64,000 nucleotides of DNA from Janthinobacterium sp. 344 (lineage in GTDB: Bacteria > Pseudomonadota > Gammaproteobacteria > Burkholderiales > Burkholderiaceae_D): positions 434,001-498,000 of the forward strand of contig NZ_FOKL01000003.1 in NCBI RefSeq assembly GCF_900112025.1. Reading direction: 5' to 3'. The position numbers and the translations under genes are program-made. Position 1 is the first letter of the stretch; every line of letters begins with the position of its first letter. The notes below the pieces were generated by a model. That model saw nothing but the letters and a program-made list of their open reading frames with translations, ran no database searches and was not told the DNA's origin. Below, piece by piece: positions 38,565 to 47,910 of this stretch.

Positions 38565-41330
38565 TTAACCGCTATTTCTTAAACCCGCCGCAATCCCATT
38601 GATCGACAAATGAATCCCCGTGCGCGCCGCCGCATCCTGTTTACCCTCGCGGAAACGCTTCAACAGCTCCACCTGCACGTGGTTCAGCGGATCGATGTAC
38701 GGGAAGCGGTTGCGTATCGAGCGCTGCATCAGCGGATTGGCCTGTTGTAATTCTTCCTGGCCCGTGATCAGCTTCAAGGCGTCCAGGGTGGCCGCATATT
38801 CGGCGCGGATACGCGTAAAGATGGCGTCGCGCAAGGCCTTGTCCTTGACGAGTTCCGCATACTTGCCGGCGATGGCGATGTCGCTCTTGGCCAGCACCAT
38901 ATCCATGTTCGACAGCAGGGACGTGAAGAAGGGCCAGTCCGTGTACATGCCGCGCAGCACGTCCGCGCCGTCGGCGGGATGGGCGGCCAGGTAGGCTTGC
39001 ACGGCGGAACCGAAACCGAACCAGCCCGGCAGCATCAAGCGGCATTGGGCCCAGCTCAAGACCCACGGGATGGCGCGCAAATCCTCGATCGAGGTGGACT
39101 TCTTGCGCGAGGCGGGACGGCTGCCGATGTTCAGGGCGGCAATTTCCGCGATCACCGTCGATTCCCAGAAATACTGTTCGAAGCCGTCCGTGCCATACAC
39201 GAGGTCGCGGTAGGCATTCAGGGCCGTGCCGGACAGTTCTTCCATGGCGGCCAGGTGGCCCGCGCCGGCCGATGCCTTCGGCTGCAGCTGTGCCTGCGGC
39301 AGCAGGGTCGACTGGATGGTGGCGGCCACCAGCACTTCCAGGTTGCGGCGCCCCACTTCCGGGTTCGCATACTTGGCCGTGATGACTTCGCCCTGCTCCG
39401 TCAGGCGGATCTGTCCCTGCACGGCGCCGGCCGGCTGGGCCAGGATGGCTTCGTAGCTGGGGCCGCCGCCGCGTCCCACGGAACCGCCGCGCCCGTGGAA
39501 CAGGCGCAGCTTGATCCGGTATTGCTTGAAGACATTCACCAGCTCGATCTCGGCCTTGTAGAGTTCCCAGCCGGACGTGAGGAAGCCGCCGTCCTTGTTG
39601 CTGTCCGAATAACCGAGCATGACTTCCTGCTGGTCCGCGCGCGAGGCCAGCAAGCCCCGGTAGAACGGCAGGCCGAACGCGCGCGCCATGATGGCCGGGC
39701 CGGCGCGCAAGTCGTCGATGGTTTCAAACAGGGGAATGATGTTGACGTCCACTTCGCCGCTGTCCTGGCGCAGCAAGCCCACTTCCTTCAGCAGCAAGGC
39801 CACTTCCAGCAAGTCCGAGACGCTGGCCGCCTTCGAGATGATGCAGTTCGGCACCGATTCCTTGCCATATTTGACGTGCGCCTCGCGCACGGCGCGGAAA
39901 ATGTCGAGTTCGGACGTCGTTTCTTCCGAGTACTGCGCATACGGCGACGCCAGCAGGCGCGGCGACGCGAGTTCGGCCAGCAGCACGGCGATGCGCTGCT
40001 CTTCGTCGAGGTCCAGGTAGACCAGGCCAGGCTGGGCGCCGGCGAACAGTTCGCCCACGACACGCTCGTGCACGTCGGAATTCTGGCGCAAATCGAGCGG
40101 CGCCAGCGAGAAGCCGAATACCTTGACGGCGCGGCGCAGCTGGCGCAGGCGGCCGCGCGCCAGCGAACGCAAGCCATTGCTGACGAGCGAATGCTGGACC
40201 ACGTCCAGGTCGGCTAGCAGCTCCGCGGCGGCCGCGTACGCCTGCACGCCGTCGGCCGGCTTGCCCCCGTTGCCAGCCTTGTTGGAAAGCAGCACGCGCG
40301 TGGCTTCCAGGCGCGCATGGATGCCGTGCAGGGCGCGGCGGTACGGCTCGTCCACACGGTGCGGCGAGGCATCGGCCGAGCGCTCGGCCAGCGCCCGCAG
40401 CGGCTCGCTGCAGGAATTCAGTATTTGCGCCAGCGACAGTTGCGAAGCGAGCTTGCGCAATTCACCCAGGTAAAAGTCGAGCACCTTGTCGGCTTGCGTC
40501 TGCAGGGTGCTGCGCAGGATGTCGGCCGTGACGAAGGGATTGCCATCGCGGTCGCCGCCGATCCAGCTGCCCACTTTCATGAAATTCGGCAATTCCACGT
40601 CTTCCCAGCGGGCATCGCGCTGGGCCAGCATGGTTTCCAGCGATGAATACAATTTCGGCAGTTCGCGCAGGATCGTGTGGTCATAGAACGACAGGCCATT
40701 GGCCACTTCATCCATGACGGACAGCTTGCTCGTGCGCAGCAAGCGCGTTTGCCACAAGGTGACGATGCCGCGGCCCAGCGCTTCTTCGTTCTGCTCGGCT
40801 TCCTCCGGCGTCATTTGCACGCGGTCGCGCTCGTTCAACAGGCGCGCGATGGCCATCTGGCAATTCTGGATGCTCTTGCGCTGCACTTCCGTCGGATGCG
40901 CCGTGAAGACGGGGCTGACAAAGGCATCGTCAAAGAAGGTTTCCAGCGCATCGGCCTGGCCCGCGTCGAGCACATTGCCGACGGCATGGCTGAGGCTCCC
41001 CTGGCGCGGCGGCGAGCCGGCGATCAGGTGGGCGCGCGTGCGGCGGATGTGGTGCTGGTCTTCGGCAATATTGGCCAGCAGCGAGAAATAGCTGAAGGCG
41101 CGCGTCAATTGGGTGGTCTCTTCCTGCGACAGCGCTTGCAGCGCGTCGGACAGTTGCGCGCGGGCATCCTGGTCATTGTCACGGCGGAAACGGATGGCCA
41201 GCTGGCGCACGTGCTCGATGCGCTCGAAGGCGGGGTCGCCCAGGTGGTTGCGGATGGCGTCGCCCAGCAGACGGCCCAGCTGGCGGATATCGCTGCTCAG
41301 CAGCTCGTCTTTCACTTCATTCATTTGCAT
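38565..41330 (-). CDS. ppc: Phosphoenolpyruvate carboxylase
   Basis: 921 aa from ATG 41330 (AGGA ten bases upstream); another ATG three codons earlier is possible. Anaplerotic formation of oxaloacetate from PEP and bicarbonate. Catalytic motifs [13 protein letters not shown] (His), [31 protein letters not shown] and the C-terminal [20 protein letters not shown] and RNSG (C-terminal glycine) are intact. The upstream intergenic region carries a possible sugar-catabolism operator and an FNR-type box. Confidence 0.96.
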   Translation of the reverse strand: MQMNEVKDELLSSDIRQLGRLLGDAIRNHLGDPAFERIEHVRQLAIRFRRDNDQDARAQLSDALQALSQEETTQLTRAFSYFSLLANIAEDQHHIRRTRAHLIAGSPPRQGSLSHAVGNVLDAGQADALETFFDDAFVSPVFTAHPTEVQRKSIQNCQMAIARLLNERDRVQMTPEEAEQNEEALGRGIVTLWQTRLLRTSKLSVMDEVANGLSFYDHTILRELPKLYSSLETMLAQRDARWEDVELPNFMKVGSWIGGDRDGNPFVTADILRSTLQTQADKVLDFYLGELRKLASQLSLAQILNSCSEPLRALAERSADASPHRVDEPYRRALHGIHARLEATRVLLSNKAGNGGKPADGVQAYAAAAELLADLDVVQHSLVSNGLRSLARGRLRQLRRAVKVFGFSLAPLDLRQNSDVHERVVGELFAGAQPGLVYLDLDEEQRIAVLLAELASPRLLASPYAQYSEETTSELDIFRAVREAHVKYGKESVPNCIISKAASVSDLLEVALLLKEVGLLRQDSGEVDVNIIPLFETIDDLRAGPAIMARAFGLPFYRGLLASRADQQEVMLGYSDSNKDGGFLTSGWELYKAEIELVNVFKQYRIKLRLFHGRGGSVGRGGGPSYEAILAQPAGAVQGQIRLTEQGEVITAKYANPEVGRRNLEVLVAATIQSTLLPQAQLQPKASAGAGHLAAMEELSGTALNAYRDLVYGTDGFEQYFWESTVIAEIAALNIGSRPASRKKSTSIEDLRAIPWVLSWAQCRLMLPGWFGFGSAVQAYLAAHPADGADVLRGMYTDWPFFTSLLSNMDMVLAKSDIAIAGKYAELVKDKALRDAIFTRIRAEYAATLDALKLITGQEELQQANPLMQRSIRNRFPYIDPLNHVQVELLKRFREGKQDAAARTGIHLSINGIAAGLRNSG

Positions 41331-41421
41331 GGTATTCATTTCCTGGGGCGGCCACCGTGCCGGCACCGCACAGATTGCGTAGTACGCGCTCCCCGGCCGG
41401 GAAACGCCCATCATCCAAATT

Positions 41422-41436
41422 TGTAGTAAATTTACC
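41422..41436. promoter_or_regulatory. TGTAGTAAATTTACC operator (HexR-like) by ppc
   Basis: Near-palindrome with the core GTAAATTTAC. It resembles the RpiR-family HexR consensus TGTARTWWWATTACA that controls central carbon genes in proteobacteria. It overlaps a possible -10 element for ppc. An inverted 11-base copy of part of it (AAATTTACTAC) lies at 41532-41542. Confidence 0.45.
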
Positions 41437-41455
41437 TTATTGTTTCACCATCCTC

Positions 41456-41469
41456 TTGATTTCCATCAA
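41456..41469. promoter_or_regulatory. FNR/Anr/Dnr-type box between ppc and nsrR
   Basis: TTGATTTCCATCAA is a perfect TTGAT-N4-ATCAA site. A TTTAAA -10-like element at 41491-41496 lies at the spacing expected for a class II activated promoter (box centred near -41) reading toward nsrR. Confidence 0.65.
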
Positions 41470-41511
41470 TAAAATTGCCACCCCAAGGGCTTTAAAGGGC
41501 ATGCGAGCTAT

Positions 41512-41540
41512 TTGACTGGGCAACAATATGAAAATTTACT
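41512..41540 (+). promoter_or_regulatory. Sigma70-type promoter toward nsrR
   Basis: TTGACT (41512-41517), 17-base spacer and TTTACT (41535-41540). The -10 lies inside the inverted copy of the TGTAGTAAATTT element. Predicted start of transcription near 41547. Confidence 0.45.
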
Positions 41541-41546
41541 ACGCAT

Positions 41547-41634
41547 TTGAACGGAAGGCAACCAACTTTTGTCTTTCGAGGCGGAAAAGTGACGCCTGCC
41601 TGCGCCGCCGGTGGGCTCGGCGCAGGCGCTTTTC
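41547..41634 (+). ncRNA. Candidate small RNA or attenuator leader upstream of nsrR
   Basis: Bounded by the predicted start near 41547 and a hairpin with a short T-run ending at 41634, giving about 88 bases before the nsrR gene. It may be a free small RNA or a leader in which termination controls nsrR. Only these two signals support it. Confidence 0.25.
41599..41634 (+). terminator. Hairpin terminator/attenuator before nsrR
   Basis: Nine-base stem CCTGCGCCG (41599-41607) with CGGCGCAGG (41618-41626), ten-base loop, then CGCTTTT. It lies 60 bases before the nsrR start and after a plus-strand promoter. Confidence 0.5.
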
Positions 41635-41693
41635 CTGTATGCTGGCGGCTTGAAACAAGGATGTCATCCACATCTTTACCGACCCCACTGCCG

Positions 41694-42149
41694 ATGCGAC
41701 TGACTGCCTATACTGATTACACCTTGCGCACCTTGATGTACCTGGGCACGCACCGCGACCGGCTCGTGACCATCCAGGACATCGCCGACCTGCATTCCAT
41801 CTCGAAGAATCACCTGATGAAGGTGGTGCACCAGCTGGGCTTGTCCGGCATCGTGGAAACCGTGCGCGGCAGAAATGGCGGCCTGCGCCTGGCGCGCGAC
41901 CCCGCCGAGATCAATATCGGCACCGTCGTGCGCGATACGGAAAGCGATTTCTTCATGGCCGAGTGCTTCAACCCGGACAGCAACACCTGCCCGCTGACGC
42001 CCGATTGCCTCTTGAAGGCCAGGCTGGGACAGGCCACGGCCGCCTTCCTGGCCGTGCTCGATACCGTGACCCTGGCGGCGATCCTCGCACCGGCACCGGA
42101 CGCGCCGGCATTGGCGCCGGGCGTGATTCCCCTGCGCGTGGCAACGTAA
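41694..42149 (+). CDS. nsrR: Rrf2-family nitric-oxide-sensing repressor NsrR
   Basis: 151 aa. N-terminal MRLTAYTDYTLRTLMYLG and the helix-turn-helix ISKNHLMKVVHQLG are NsrR-specific, with three cysteines in AECFNPDSNTCPLTPDC for the Fe-S cluster. NO destroys the cluster and relieves repression of NO-detoxifying genes, of which hmp and a hemerythrin gene lie 2-4 kb away with an NsrR operator. ATG 41694 fits the family start although it has no clear ribosome site; ATG 41661 would add 11 residues. Confidence 0.9.
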   Translation: MRLTAYTDYTLRTLMYLGTHRDRLVTIQDIADLHSISKNHLMKVVHQLGLSGIVETVRGRNGGLRLARDPAEINIGTVVRDTESDFFMAECFNPDSNTCPLTPDCLLKARLGQATAAFLAVLDTVTLAAILAPAPDAPALAPGVIPLRVAT

Positions 42150-42162
42150 GCGCGCCAGAAAC

Positions 42163-42190
42163 AACAATGCCCGGCGAACCGGGCATTGTT
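42163..42190. terminator. Bidirectional terminator between nsrR and actP
   Basis: Perfect 12-bp stem AACAATGCCCGG / CCGGGCATTGTT with tetraloop CGAA, flanked by T-rich ends on both strands. Sits between the convergent genes nsrR (+) and actP (-). Confidence 0.8.
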
Positions 42191-42213
42191 TCCTGCAGTA
42201 TTTACCTACAACA

Positions 42214-43902
42214 TCAATGCGCGCTGGCGCCTGCCGCGCCGATGCCCGTTTCCGAGCGCATCTGCTGCGCTTCGTAGCCGGCACGGTCGATGCGCGCGCG
42301 CGGGCTCTTGTCGAGCACCGAGAACAGCCAGATGCCGACAAAACCGGCCGTCATCGAGAAGATGGCGGGCGAGGCGTACGGGAACAGCGCCTCGCCGTGG
42401 CCCAGCACGTCGACCCACACGGATTTCGACACCACCGTCAAGCCCACGGCCGTGATCAGGCCCATGAAACCGCCGATGGTGGCGCCGCGCGTGGTGCAGT
42501 CTTTCCACAGCACCGACATGAACAGCACGGGGAAGTTGGCCGAGGCGGCAATGGCGAAGGCCAGCGACACCATGAAGGCGATGTTCTGCTTTTCAAAGGC
42601 GATGCCGAGCACCACGGCAATGATGCCCAGCACGATGGTGGTCACGCGCGACACCTTCAATTCATTGGCGCCCGTCGCCTTGCCCTTCTTGATGACGGTG
42701 GCGTACAGGTCGTGCGACACGGCCGAGGCGCCGGACAGGGTCAGGCCTGCCACCACCGCCAGGATGGTGGCGAACGCGACGGCCGACATGAAGCCGAGGA
42801 AGACGTTGCCGCCCACAGCCTTGGCCAGGTGCACGGCCGCCATGTTATTCCCGCCCAACAATTTACCGGCCGCATCCTTGAACTCGGGATTGGTGCTCAC
42901 CAGCACGATGGCGCCGAAGCCGATGATGAAGGTCAGGATATAGAAATACGCGATCCAGGTGGTGGCCCAGAACACGGACTTGCGCGCTTCCTTGGCATTC
43001 GGCACGGTGAAGAAACGCATCAGGATATGCGGCAAGCCGGCCGTGCCGAACATCAGCGCCATGCCGAACGAGATGGCGGAAATCGGGTCCTTGATGAAGC
43101 TGCCAGGGCCCATGATGGCGTCCTTGGTGGCATGCACTTCCACGGATTTGGCGAACAAGGCTTCCGGACTGAAGTTGAATTGCGCCAGCACGGCGATGGC
43201 CATGAAGCTGGCGCCGCCCAGCAGCATCACGGCCTTGATGATCTGCACCCAGGTGGTGGCCGTCATGCCGCCAAACAGCACGTAAATCATCATCAGGGTA
43301 CCGACCAGCACGACGGCGATCCAGTATTCCAGGCCGAACAGCAGCTTGATCAGCTGGCCCGCGCCCACCATCTGCGCGATCAGGTAGAAGGCCACGACCA
43401 CCAGGGTGCCGGAGGCCGAAAAGATGCGGATCGGCGCCTGCTTGAAGCGGTAGGCGGCCACGTCGGCAAAGGTAAAGCGGCCCAGGTTGCGCAGGCGTTC
43501 GGCCATCAGGAAGGTGATGACGGGCCAGCCGACGAGAAAGCCGATGGCGTAGATCAGCCCATCGTAGCCGTTCAGGAAGACGGCGGCGGAAATGCCGAGG
43601 AAGGATGCGGCCGACATGAAGTCGCCGGCGATCGCCAGGCCATTCTGGAAGCCCGTGATGCCGCCTCCGGCCGTGTAGAAGTCGGAGGCCGACTTGGTCT
43701 TGGCGGCCGCCCATTTGGTGACGAACAGGGTAAAGACGACGAAGACGGCGAACATGATGATCGCCGTCCAGTTGGTGGGCTGCTGCTGGGCCTGGCCCAG
43801 GTCGGCGCCGGCCGCCAGCACGCCATTGCTGGCGGTCGCGCCCAGCAAGGTCAGGGCCGCCAGGCGGGACAGTTTGCGCTGCGTCAGGACGGCGCCGCTC
43901 AT
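42214..43902 (-). CDS. actP: Cation/acetate symporter ActP
   Basis: 562 aa sodium:solute symporter with an N-terminal signal-like segment and about 13 membrane helices. [31 protein letters not shown] and [18 protein letters not shown] are ActP signatures. Imports acetate and other short monocarboxylates. Overlaps the DUF485 gene by four bases, the usual yjcH-actP pair. An acs gene is not in the window. Confidence 0.92.
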   Translation of the reverse strand: MSGAVLTQRKLSRLAALTLLGATASNGVLAAGADLGQAQQQPTNWTAIIMFAVFVVFTLFVTKWAAAKTKSASDFYTAGGGITGFQNGLAIAGDFMSAASFLGISAAVFLNGYDGLIYAIGFLVGWPVITFLMAERLRNLGRFTFADVAAYRFKQAPIRIFSASGTLVVVAFYLIAQMVGAGQLIKLLFGLEYWIAVVLVGTLMMIYVLFGGMTATTWVQIIKAVMLLGGASFMAIAVLAQFNFSPEALFAKSVEVHATKDAIMGPGSFIKDPISAISFGMALMFGTAGLPHILMRFFTVPNAKEARKSVFWATTWIAYFYILTFIIGFGAIVLVSTNPEFKDAAGKLLGGNNMAAVHLAKAVGGNVFLGFMSAVAFATILAVVAGLTLSGASAVSHDLYATVIKKGKATGANELKVSRVTTIVLGIIAVVLGIAFEKQNIAFMVSLAFAIAASANFPVLFMSVLWKDCTTRGATIGGFMGLITAVGLTVVSKSVWVDVLGHGEALFPYASPAIFSMTAGFVGIWLFSVLDKSPRARIDRAGYEAQQMRSETGIGAAGASAH

Positions 43903-44207
43903 GCCTGCACCCGCGCCTGGATGGCTTGCGTCAGGTCGTCGTACTGCTTGTTGGCGCGGCGCACATACACACCGGTGATCAGCACGGTAAACACGATGAC
44001 GAACAGGCCGATCGGCATGCCCCAGGTCATCACGCCGGCGCCCGTTTTCGAGGCGAGGAATTCCTTGTTGAAGGCGATGAGCAGGATGTAGCCGTAATAC
44101 ACCAGCATCATCAGGGCCGTCAGCGTCCAGCCGAAGCGGGAACGCACCCTGACCAGCTCGTGATAGCTGGGGTCGCGCTTGATTTGTTGCACCAGATCGT
44201 CATGCAT
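43899..44207 (-). CDS. yjcH: DUF485 inner-membrane protein (YjcH)
   Basis: 102 aa with two membrane helices ([18 protein letters not shown] and [18 protein letters not shown]). Always paired with ActP; probably a small partner or stabiliser of the permease. AGGAGG precedes the ATG at 44207. Confidence 0.9.
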   Translation of the reverse strand: MHDDLVQQIKRDPSYHELVRVRSRFGWTLTALMMLVYYGYILLIAFNKEFLASKTGAGVMTWGMPIGLFVIVFTVLITGVYVRRANKQYDDLTQAIQARVQA

Positions 44208-44292
44208 TGTGTTGCCTCCTGTTATGTAAAAGCTGCTCTTTTGTTGTCGAGCTTGGATTCACAGTACAGCGCGAGGCTTACCCGCCCCTTAC

Positions 44293-44311
44293 GGCAAGAA
44301 AATTTCTCGCC
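44293..44311. promoter_or_regulatory. Palindrome upstream of yjcH-actP
   Basis: GGCAAGAAAATTTCTCGCC: eight-base arms with one mismatch around three bases. It is 86 bases upstream of yjcH and 24 bases past the hmp stop. It could be an operator of the acetate operon or a weak hmp terminator. Confidence 0.3.
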
Positions 44312-44334
44312 AGGACAACACAAAGCGGGCGACG

Positions 44335-45516
44335 TCAGTTCAGCGCGGCAGCGGGGCCAAAGAATTCATGATGCGTCTGCTGTTCCGGCACGCCCAGTTC
44401 GCGCAGGTACTGTTTCACCGCCCGCATGAATGGCTGCGGCCCGAGGAAATACGCGTCGACGTCGCGCGAGGCAGGCAGCCACTGCGCCAGGCGCTCCTTG
44501 CTCAGCAAGCCGACGGCGTCCGGCGCATCGTGCGCGCCAGCATGTTCCGCATAGCAGTAATAACGCGTCAATTGCGGGTGCCGCGCGGCCAGCTCGTCGA
44601 TCTGCTGGCGAAACGCATGCACGCCCTGGTGGCGTGCCGCGTGGATGAAGTGCACGGGACGCTTGCCGCGCAGGGCCGCCGCCAGCATGGCCAGGGTCGG
44701 CGTGATGCCGACGCCGCCGCTGATGAGCACCAGCGGCTTGTCGCCATCCTGCAGCACGAAGTCGCCCGAGGGCGGCGTCAGCTGCACCGTGTCGCCCGCC
44801 CGCACGTGGTCGTGGAAATGGTTCGACACCTTGCCGCCCTGCTCGCGCTTGACGCTGATGCGGTAGGTCTGGCCATTGCTGGCGGCCGACAGGGAATACT
44901 GGCGGCGCATGGACACGCCATCGACCGTGGCCAGCACGCCGATATATTGGCCCGGCGCAAAGTCGAGCACGGGCCGGCCGTCGGCGGGCGCCATCAGGAA
45001 CGAGGTGATCTCGGCGCTTTCCACGATTTTGCTTTGCACGATAAAGTCGCGCGCGCCGCTCCAGCCGCCGGGCGCGGCGGCCTTTTCCTTGTAGATGCGC
45101 CCTTCCTCGCCGGCCAGGATCTCGGCCAGCTGGCCGTAGGCCGCGCCCCAGGCATCGATGACGGCGTCGCTGGCGACCTCTTCTCCCAGCACTTCGCGGA
45201 TGGCTTGCAGCAGGCTGGCGCCCACCAGCGGATAGTGTTCGGCGCGGATCTGCAGGGCCACGTGCTTGTTGACGATGACCGACACCAGGCCGCCCAGCGC
45301 ATCGAGCTGGTCGATATGCTTGGCATACATCAGCACGCCATTGGCCAGCGCGCGCTGCTGCTCGCCGCTGTGCTGGTGCGCCTGGTTAAAGTACGGCAGC
45401 ACTTCGGGATGGTCGCGGAACAGGTTCTGGTAGAAATGGCGGGTCAGCGCTTCGCCGCCCTGCTCGAGGATGGGGACGGTGGCGGTGATGATGGCGCGTT
45501 GTGCTTGGGTCAGCAT
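44335..45516 (-). CDS. hmp: Flavohemoglobin, nitric oxide dioxygenase
   Basis: 393 aa. Globin domain 1-140 with the proximal histidine in VLMYAKHIDQLDALGGLVSVIVNKHVALQI, then an FAD domain (RRQYSLSAAS) and a NAD(P) domain (LISGGVGITPTLAML; YFLGPQPFM). Oxidises NO to nitrate using O2 and NAD(P)H. Second in an operon with a hemerythrin gene 32 bases upstream. An NsrR operator controls the promoter. Confidence 0.95.
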   Translation of the reverse strand: MLTQAQRAIITATVPILEQGGEALTRHFYQNLFRDHPEVLPYFNQAHQHSGEQQRALANGVLMYAKHIDQLDALGGLVSVIVNKHVALQIRAEHYPLVGASLLQAIREVLGEEVASDAVIDAWGAAYGQLAEILAGEEGRIYKEKAAAPGGWSGARDFIVQSKIVESAEITSFLMAPADGRPVLDFAPGQYIGVLATVDGVSMRRQYSLSAASNGQTYRISVKREQGGKVSNHFHDHVRAGDTVQLTPPSGDFVLQDGDKPLVLISGGVGITPTLAMLAAALRGKRPVHFIHAARHQGVHAFRQQIDELAARHPQLTRYYCYAEHAGAHDAPDAVGLLSKERLAQWLPASRDVDAYFLGPQPFMRAVKQYLRELGVPEQQTHHEFFGPAAALN

Positions 45517-45548
45517 GTGGAACTCCTGTGTCAGGTGGAAATAGTCAA

Positions 45549-45962
45549 TCAGGCCAATGATGCAATGGCGGGATACAGATCGTGGTCTTCGCGCCGCATG
45601 CGCTGGTGCAGCGCGTGCAGCACGGCATTGGCTTCGCTGCGGAAGGCATCGGGCTCGGCCTCCAGGCGCACCGGCGTGTTCCAGCGGCTGGCGAATGCCA
45701 GGTAGGCGCCGGCGATGCCCTCCATCTCGTGTTCATACTGGCGCGCCAGCTGGGCAATTTTTGCCACGCCGCACGCCTGTGCGGCCGGATACAGATATCG
45801 CTGCTCGACGGCCAGGTGCAGCTTGATCAAGCCGCTCATGGCGATGATCTGGCTGGCGATCGCCTGCGCCTGGGCCGCCACGCCACCGCGCGCCAGCTGG
45901 CGCAAGTCATCGATGGCGGCCAGGATGGCCAGGTGCTGCTGTTTGAATTTGTCGATATTCAT
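45549..45962 (-). CDS. Hemerythrin HHE-domain protein of the hmp operon
   Basis: 137 aa four-helix bundle. Di-iron ligands: HLAILAAI, HLAVEQRYLYP, YEHEMEGIAG and REDHDLYPAI supply the H, H-x3-E and H-x3-D/H pattern. Related to small hemerythrins that bind NO or O2 or help repair Fe-S proteins. First gene of the hmp operon, directly under an NsrR-controlled promoter. Confidence 0.85.
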   Translation of the reverse strand: MNIDKFKQQHLAILAAIDDLRQLARGGVAAQAQAIASQIIAMSGLIKLHLAVEQRYLYPAAQACGVAKIAQLARQYEHEMEGIAGAYLAFASRWNTPVRLEAEPDAFRSEANAVLHALHQRMRREDHDLYPAIASLA

Positions 45963-45989
45963 GGCGTTCTTCTCTTGTTGAGTAAGGCG

Positions 45990-46018
45990 AGTGTAGCGGA
46001 ATTTCCTTAAACATGCAA
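45990..46018 (-). promoter_or_regulatory. Promoter of the hemerythrin-hmp operon
   Basis: Minus-strand -35 TTGCAT (46013-46018), 17-base spacer, -10 TACACT (45990-45995). The -35 lies inside the NsrR operator. Confidence 0.6.
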
Positions 46019-46032
46019 ATCATATACATCTT
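46010..46032. promoter_or_regulatory. NsrR operator
   Basis: 11-1-11 inverted repeat, arms AACATGCAAAT and (other strand) AAGATGTATAT, matching the NsrR half-site AANATGYATNT. It covers the -35 box of the hemerythrin-hmp promoter. Confidence 0.75.
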
Positions 46033-46094
46033 TAAACCGGCATCGTTAGCCAAGGAAATGTTGATCCAACTAGCCATTATGTGCGCCAGAGAAC

Positions 46095-46123
46095 ATAACA
46101 ATATGGTCATGTCTGCTTATAAT
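46095..46123 (+). promoter_or_regulatory. Promoter of the stressosome operon
   Basis: -35-like ATAACA (46095-46100), 17-base spacer, perfect -10 TATAAT (46118-46123); predicted start near 46130, 57 bases before the rsbR ATG. A housekeeping-type promoter. Confidence 0.55.
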
Positions 46124-46186
46124 TTATGGACACAGCGCGGCGTCGTTGCGGCCGCGCCGCACCCTCCACTCCAGCCAAGGATGAGC

Positions 46187-47065
46187 ATGAAAAACAAGAC
46201 GGGCATGGGCCAGCCGCAGCAGCTGGCCAGCATCATCAGCGAACACCACACGGAATTGCTGGACGGCTGGATGGCCGGCCTCATCTCGCGTTTGGTAAGG
46301 CGCGACAAGATTGCGGAAAATGAATTGCGCCAGCAGGCATCGCAATTCCTGCCCCTGCTGGTGAGCGCGCTGGAAAGCGGCGACTCCTTCGACATCGAAG
46401 GCGGCGCCTGGGACGACACGCGGCAGCTGCTCAGTGAAATATCGCAGTCGCGCGTGCGCCAGGGCTATTCGCCGATCGACACGGCCAGCTTCGTGTTTTC
46501 CCTCAAGGAACCACTGTTCAGCTACCTGCGCACGGAACTTGCTGCGCAGCCACAGCAGCTGGGCGACGCCGTCGTTGCCACCAGCAAGCTGTTCGACGAG
46601 CTGGGCCTGCTGACCATCGCCATCTATCAAAAAGCGCGCGAACAGGTGATCCTGCGCCAGCAGCAGGAATTGCTGGAGCTGTCCACGCCCGTGGTGCAGC
46701 TGTGGCAAAACGTGCTGGCCCTGCCCCTGATCGGCACGCTTGACAGCGCCCGCACGCAAGTGGTGATGGAAAGCCTGCTGCAAAAGATCGTCGACACGGG
46801 CGCCCTGATCGCCATCATCGACATCACGGGCGTGCCCACCGTCGACACCCTGGTGGCGCAGCATTTGCTCAAAACCATCGCGGCGGCGCGCCTGATGGGC
46901 GCCGACTGCATCATCAGCGGCATCCGCCCGCAGATCGCGCAAACCATCGTGCACCTGGGCGTCAACCTGGAAGACGTGATCACCAAGGCCACCCTGGCCG
47001 ACGCCTTTGTCGTGGCCCTGAAACGCACGGGTTCCACCATCACTTACCAGCAGCAGCAACACTGA
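46187..47065 (+). CDS. rsbR: RsbR-type stressosome protein
   Basis: 292 aa. An N-terminal helical sensor-turret domain (~1-160, RsbRD-like; no haem or PAS motif) is joined to a STAS domain. Both phospho-threonine sites of B. subtilis RsbR are kept: VPTVDTLVAQHLL and GIRPQIAQTIVHLG. With RsbS it should build the stressosome shell that holds RsbT until stress. AAGGA is five bases from the ATG at 46187. First gene of a six-gene operon; rsbS starts seven bases later. Confidence 0.9.
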   Translation: MKNKTGMGQPQQLASIISEHHTELLDGWMAGLISRLVRRDKIAENELRQQASQFLPLLVSALESGDSFDIEGGAWDDTRQLLSEISQSRVRQGYSPIDTASFVFSLKEPLFSYLRTELAAQPQQLGDAVVATSKLFDELGLLTIAIYQKAREQVILRQQQELLELSTPVVQLWQNVLALPLIGTLDSARTQVVMESLLQKIVDTGALIAIIDITGVPTVDTLVAQHLLKTIAAARLMGADCIISGIRPQIAQTIVHLGVNLEDVITKATLADAFVVALKRTGSTITYQQQQH

Positions 47066-47072
47066 GGCGCGC

Positions 47073-47435
47073 ATGGAGAGAATCCCCATTTTACGCATGG
47101 GCCGGCTGCTGCTGGTGACGATCCAGGTGGACATGCATGACCGCCTGGCGATGACCTTGCAGGACGACCTGACGACGCGCATCGTCAAGGACCGCGCCAC
47201 GGGCGTGCTGATCGATATTTCGGCGCTCGACATCGTCGACTCCTTCATCGGCCGCATGATCAGCAACACGGCGGCGATGGCCAAGATCCTCGACGCGCGC
47301 ACCGTGGTCGTCGGCATGCAGCCCGCCGTCGCCATCACCCTGGTGGAGCTGGGCCTGGCGCTGGAAGGCGTGAGCACGGCGCTGAACGTGGAGCTGGGCA
47401 TCAAGCTGCTGGAACGGGGCAGCCTGTGGGAATGA
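47073..47435 (+). CDS. rsbS: RsbS-type STAS scaffold protein
   Basis: 120 aa single STAS domain. The phosphorylatable serine sits in ISALDIVDSFIGRMI, as in RsbS. Forms the stressosome core with RsbR and binds RsbT; phosphorylation by RsbT releases the kinase. Tightly placed between rsbR and rsbT. Confidence 0.92.
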   Translation: MERIPILRMGRLLLVTIQVDMHDRLAMTLQDDLTTRIVKDRATGVLIDISALDIVDSFIGRMISNTAAMAKILDARTVVVGMQPAVAITLVELGLALEGVSTALNVELGIKLLERGSLWE

Positions 47436-47451
47436 CGCGCACAGGTGCCGC

Positions 47452-47910
47452 GTGCTAGGCGCGGGCGCGCGGCTTGGCCTGCAGGAGCGCACGCAGGCCG
47501 GTGCGCAGGAAGCGGCGCAGGTGCTGCCGCTGCACACCGATGAAGACGTGGTGCGCTTGCGCAAGCAGGTGCGCGACAGCATGGTCGCCATGGGTTTTGG
47601 CCTGATCGAACAAACCAAGATCATCACGGCGGCCAGCGAACTGGCGCGCAACACGCTGCGCTACGGCGGCGGCGGCGAAGCGCACATCGAGCGCGTGCGC
47701 GACGGCGCGCGCCTGGGTCTTGAACTGAGTTTTATCGACAAGGGACCCGGCATCGAAGACATCCCCCTGGCGCTGACCGATGGCTATACCAGCGGCGGCG
47801 GGCTGGGACTGGGGCTGGGTGGCGCCAAGCGCCTGGCCGACGCATTTCACATCGACACGGCGCCCGGCATGGGCACCACCGTCACCATCGCGAAATGGAA
47901 GCTGTTTTGA
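47452..47910 (+). CDS. rsbT: RsbT-type serine kinase
   Basis: 152 aa from GTG 47452; an internal GTG at 47521 with AGGAAG upstream would give 129 aa, closer to the family, and is a good alternative. GHKL ATPase motifs: ASELARNTLRYGGGG (N box), DKGPGIED (G1) and GLGLGLGGAKRL (G2). Phosphorylates RsbS and RsbR; once freed it activates a downstream partner. Here that partner is probably one of the next gene products. Its end overlaps the next gene by 16 bases. Confidence 0.88.
   Translation: MLGAGARLGLQERTQAGAQEAAQVLPLHTDEDVVRLRKQVRDSMVAMGFGLIEQTKIITAASELARNTLRYGGGGEAHIERVRDGARLGLELSFIDKGPGIEDIPLALTDGYTSGGGLGLGLGGAKRLADAFHIDTAPGMGTTVTIAKWKLF

Noticed and set aside
38555-38568. FNR-like TTGATTTTCATTAA at the ppc stop
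   Set aside because: One half-site mismatch, overlaps coding sequence and lies too far from gap for a typical site.
44293-44316. Possible sigma54 promoter for yjcH-actP on the minus strand (TGGC ... TTGC)
   Set aside because: The GG and GC pairs are 14 bases apart rather than 10.
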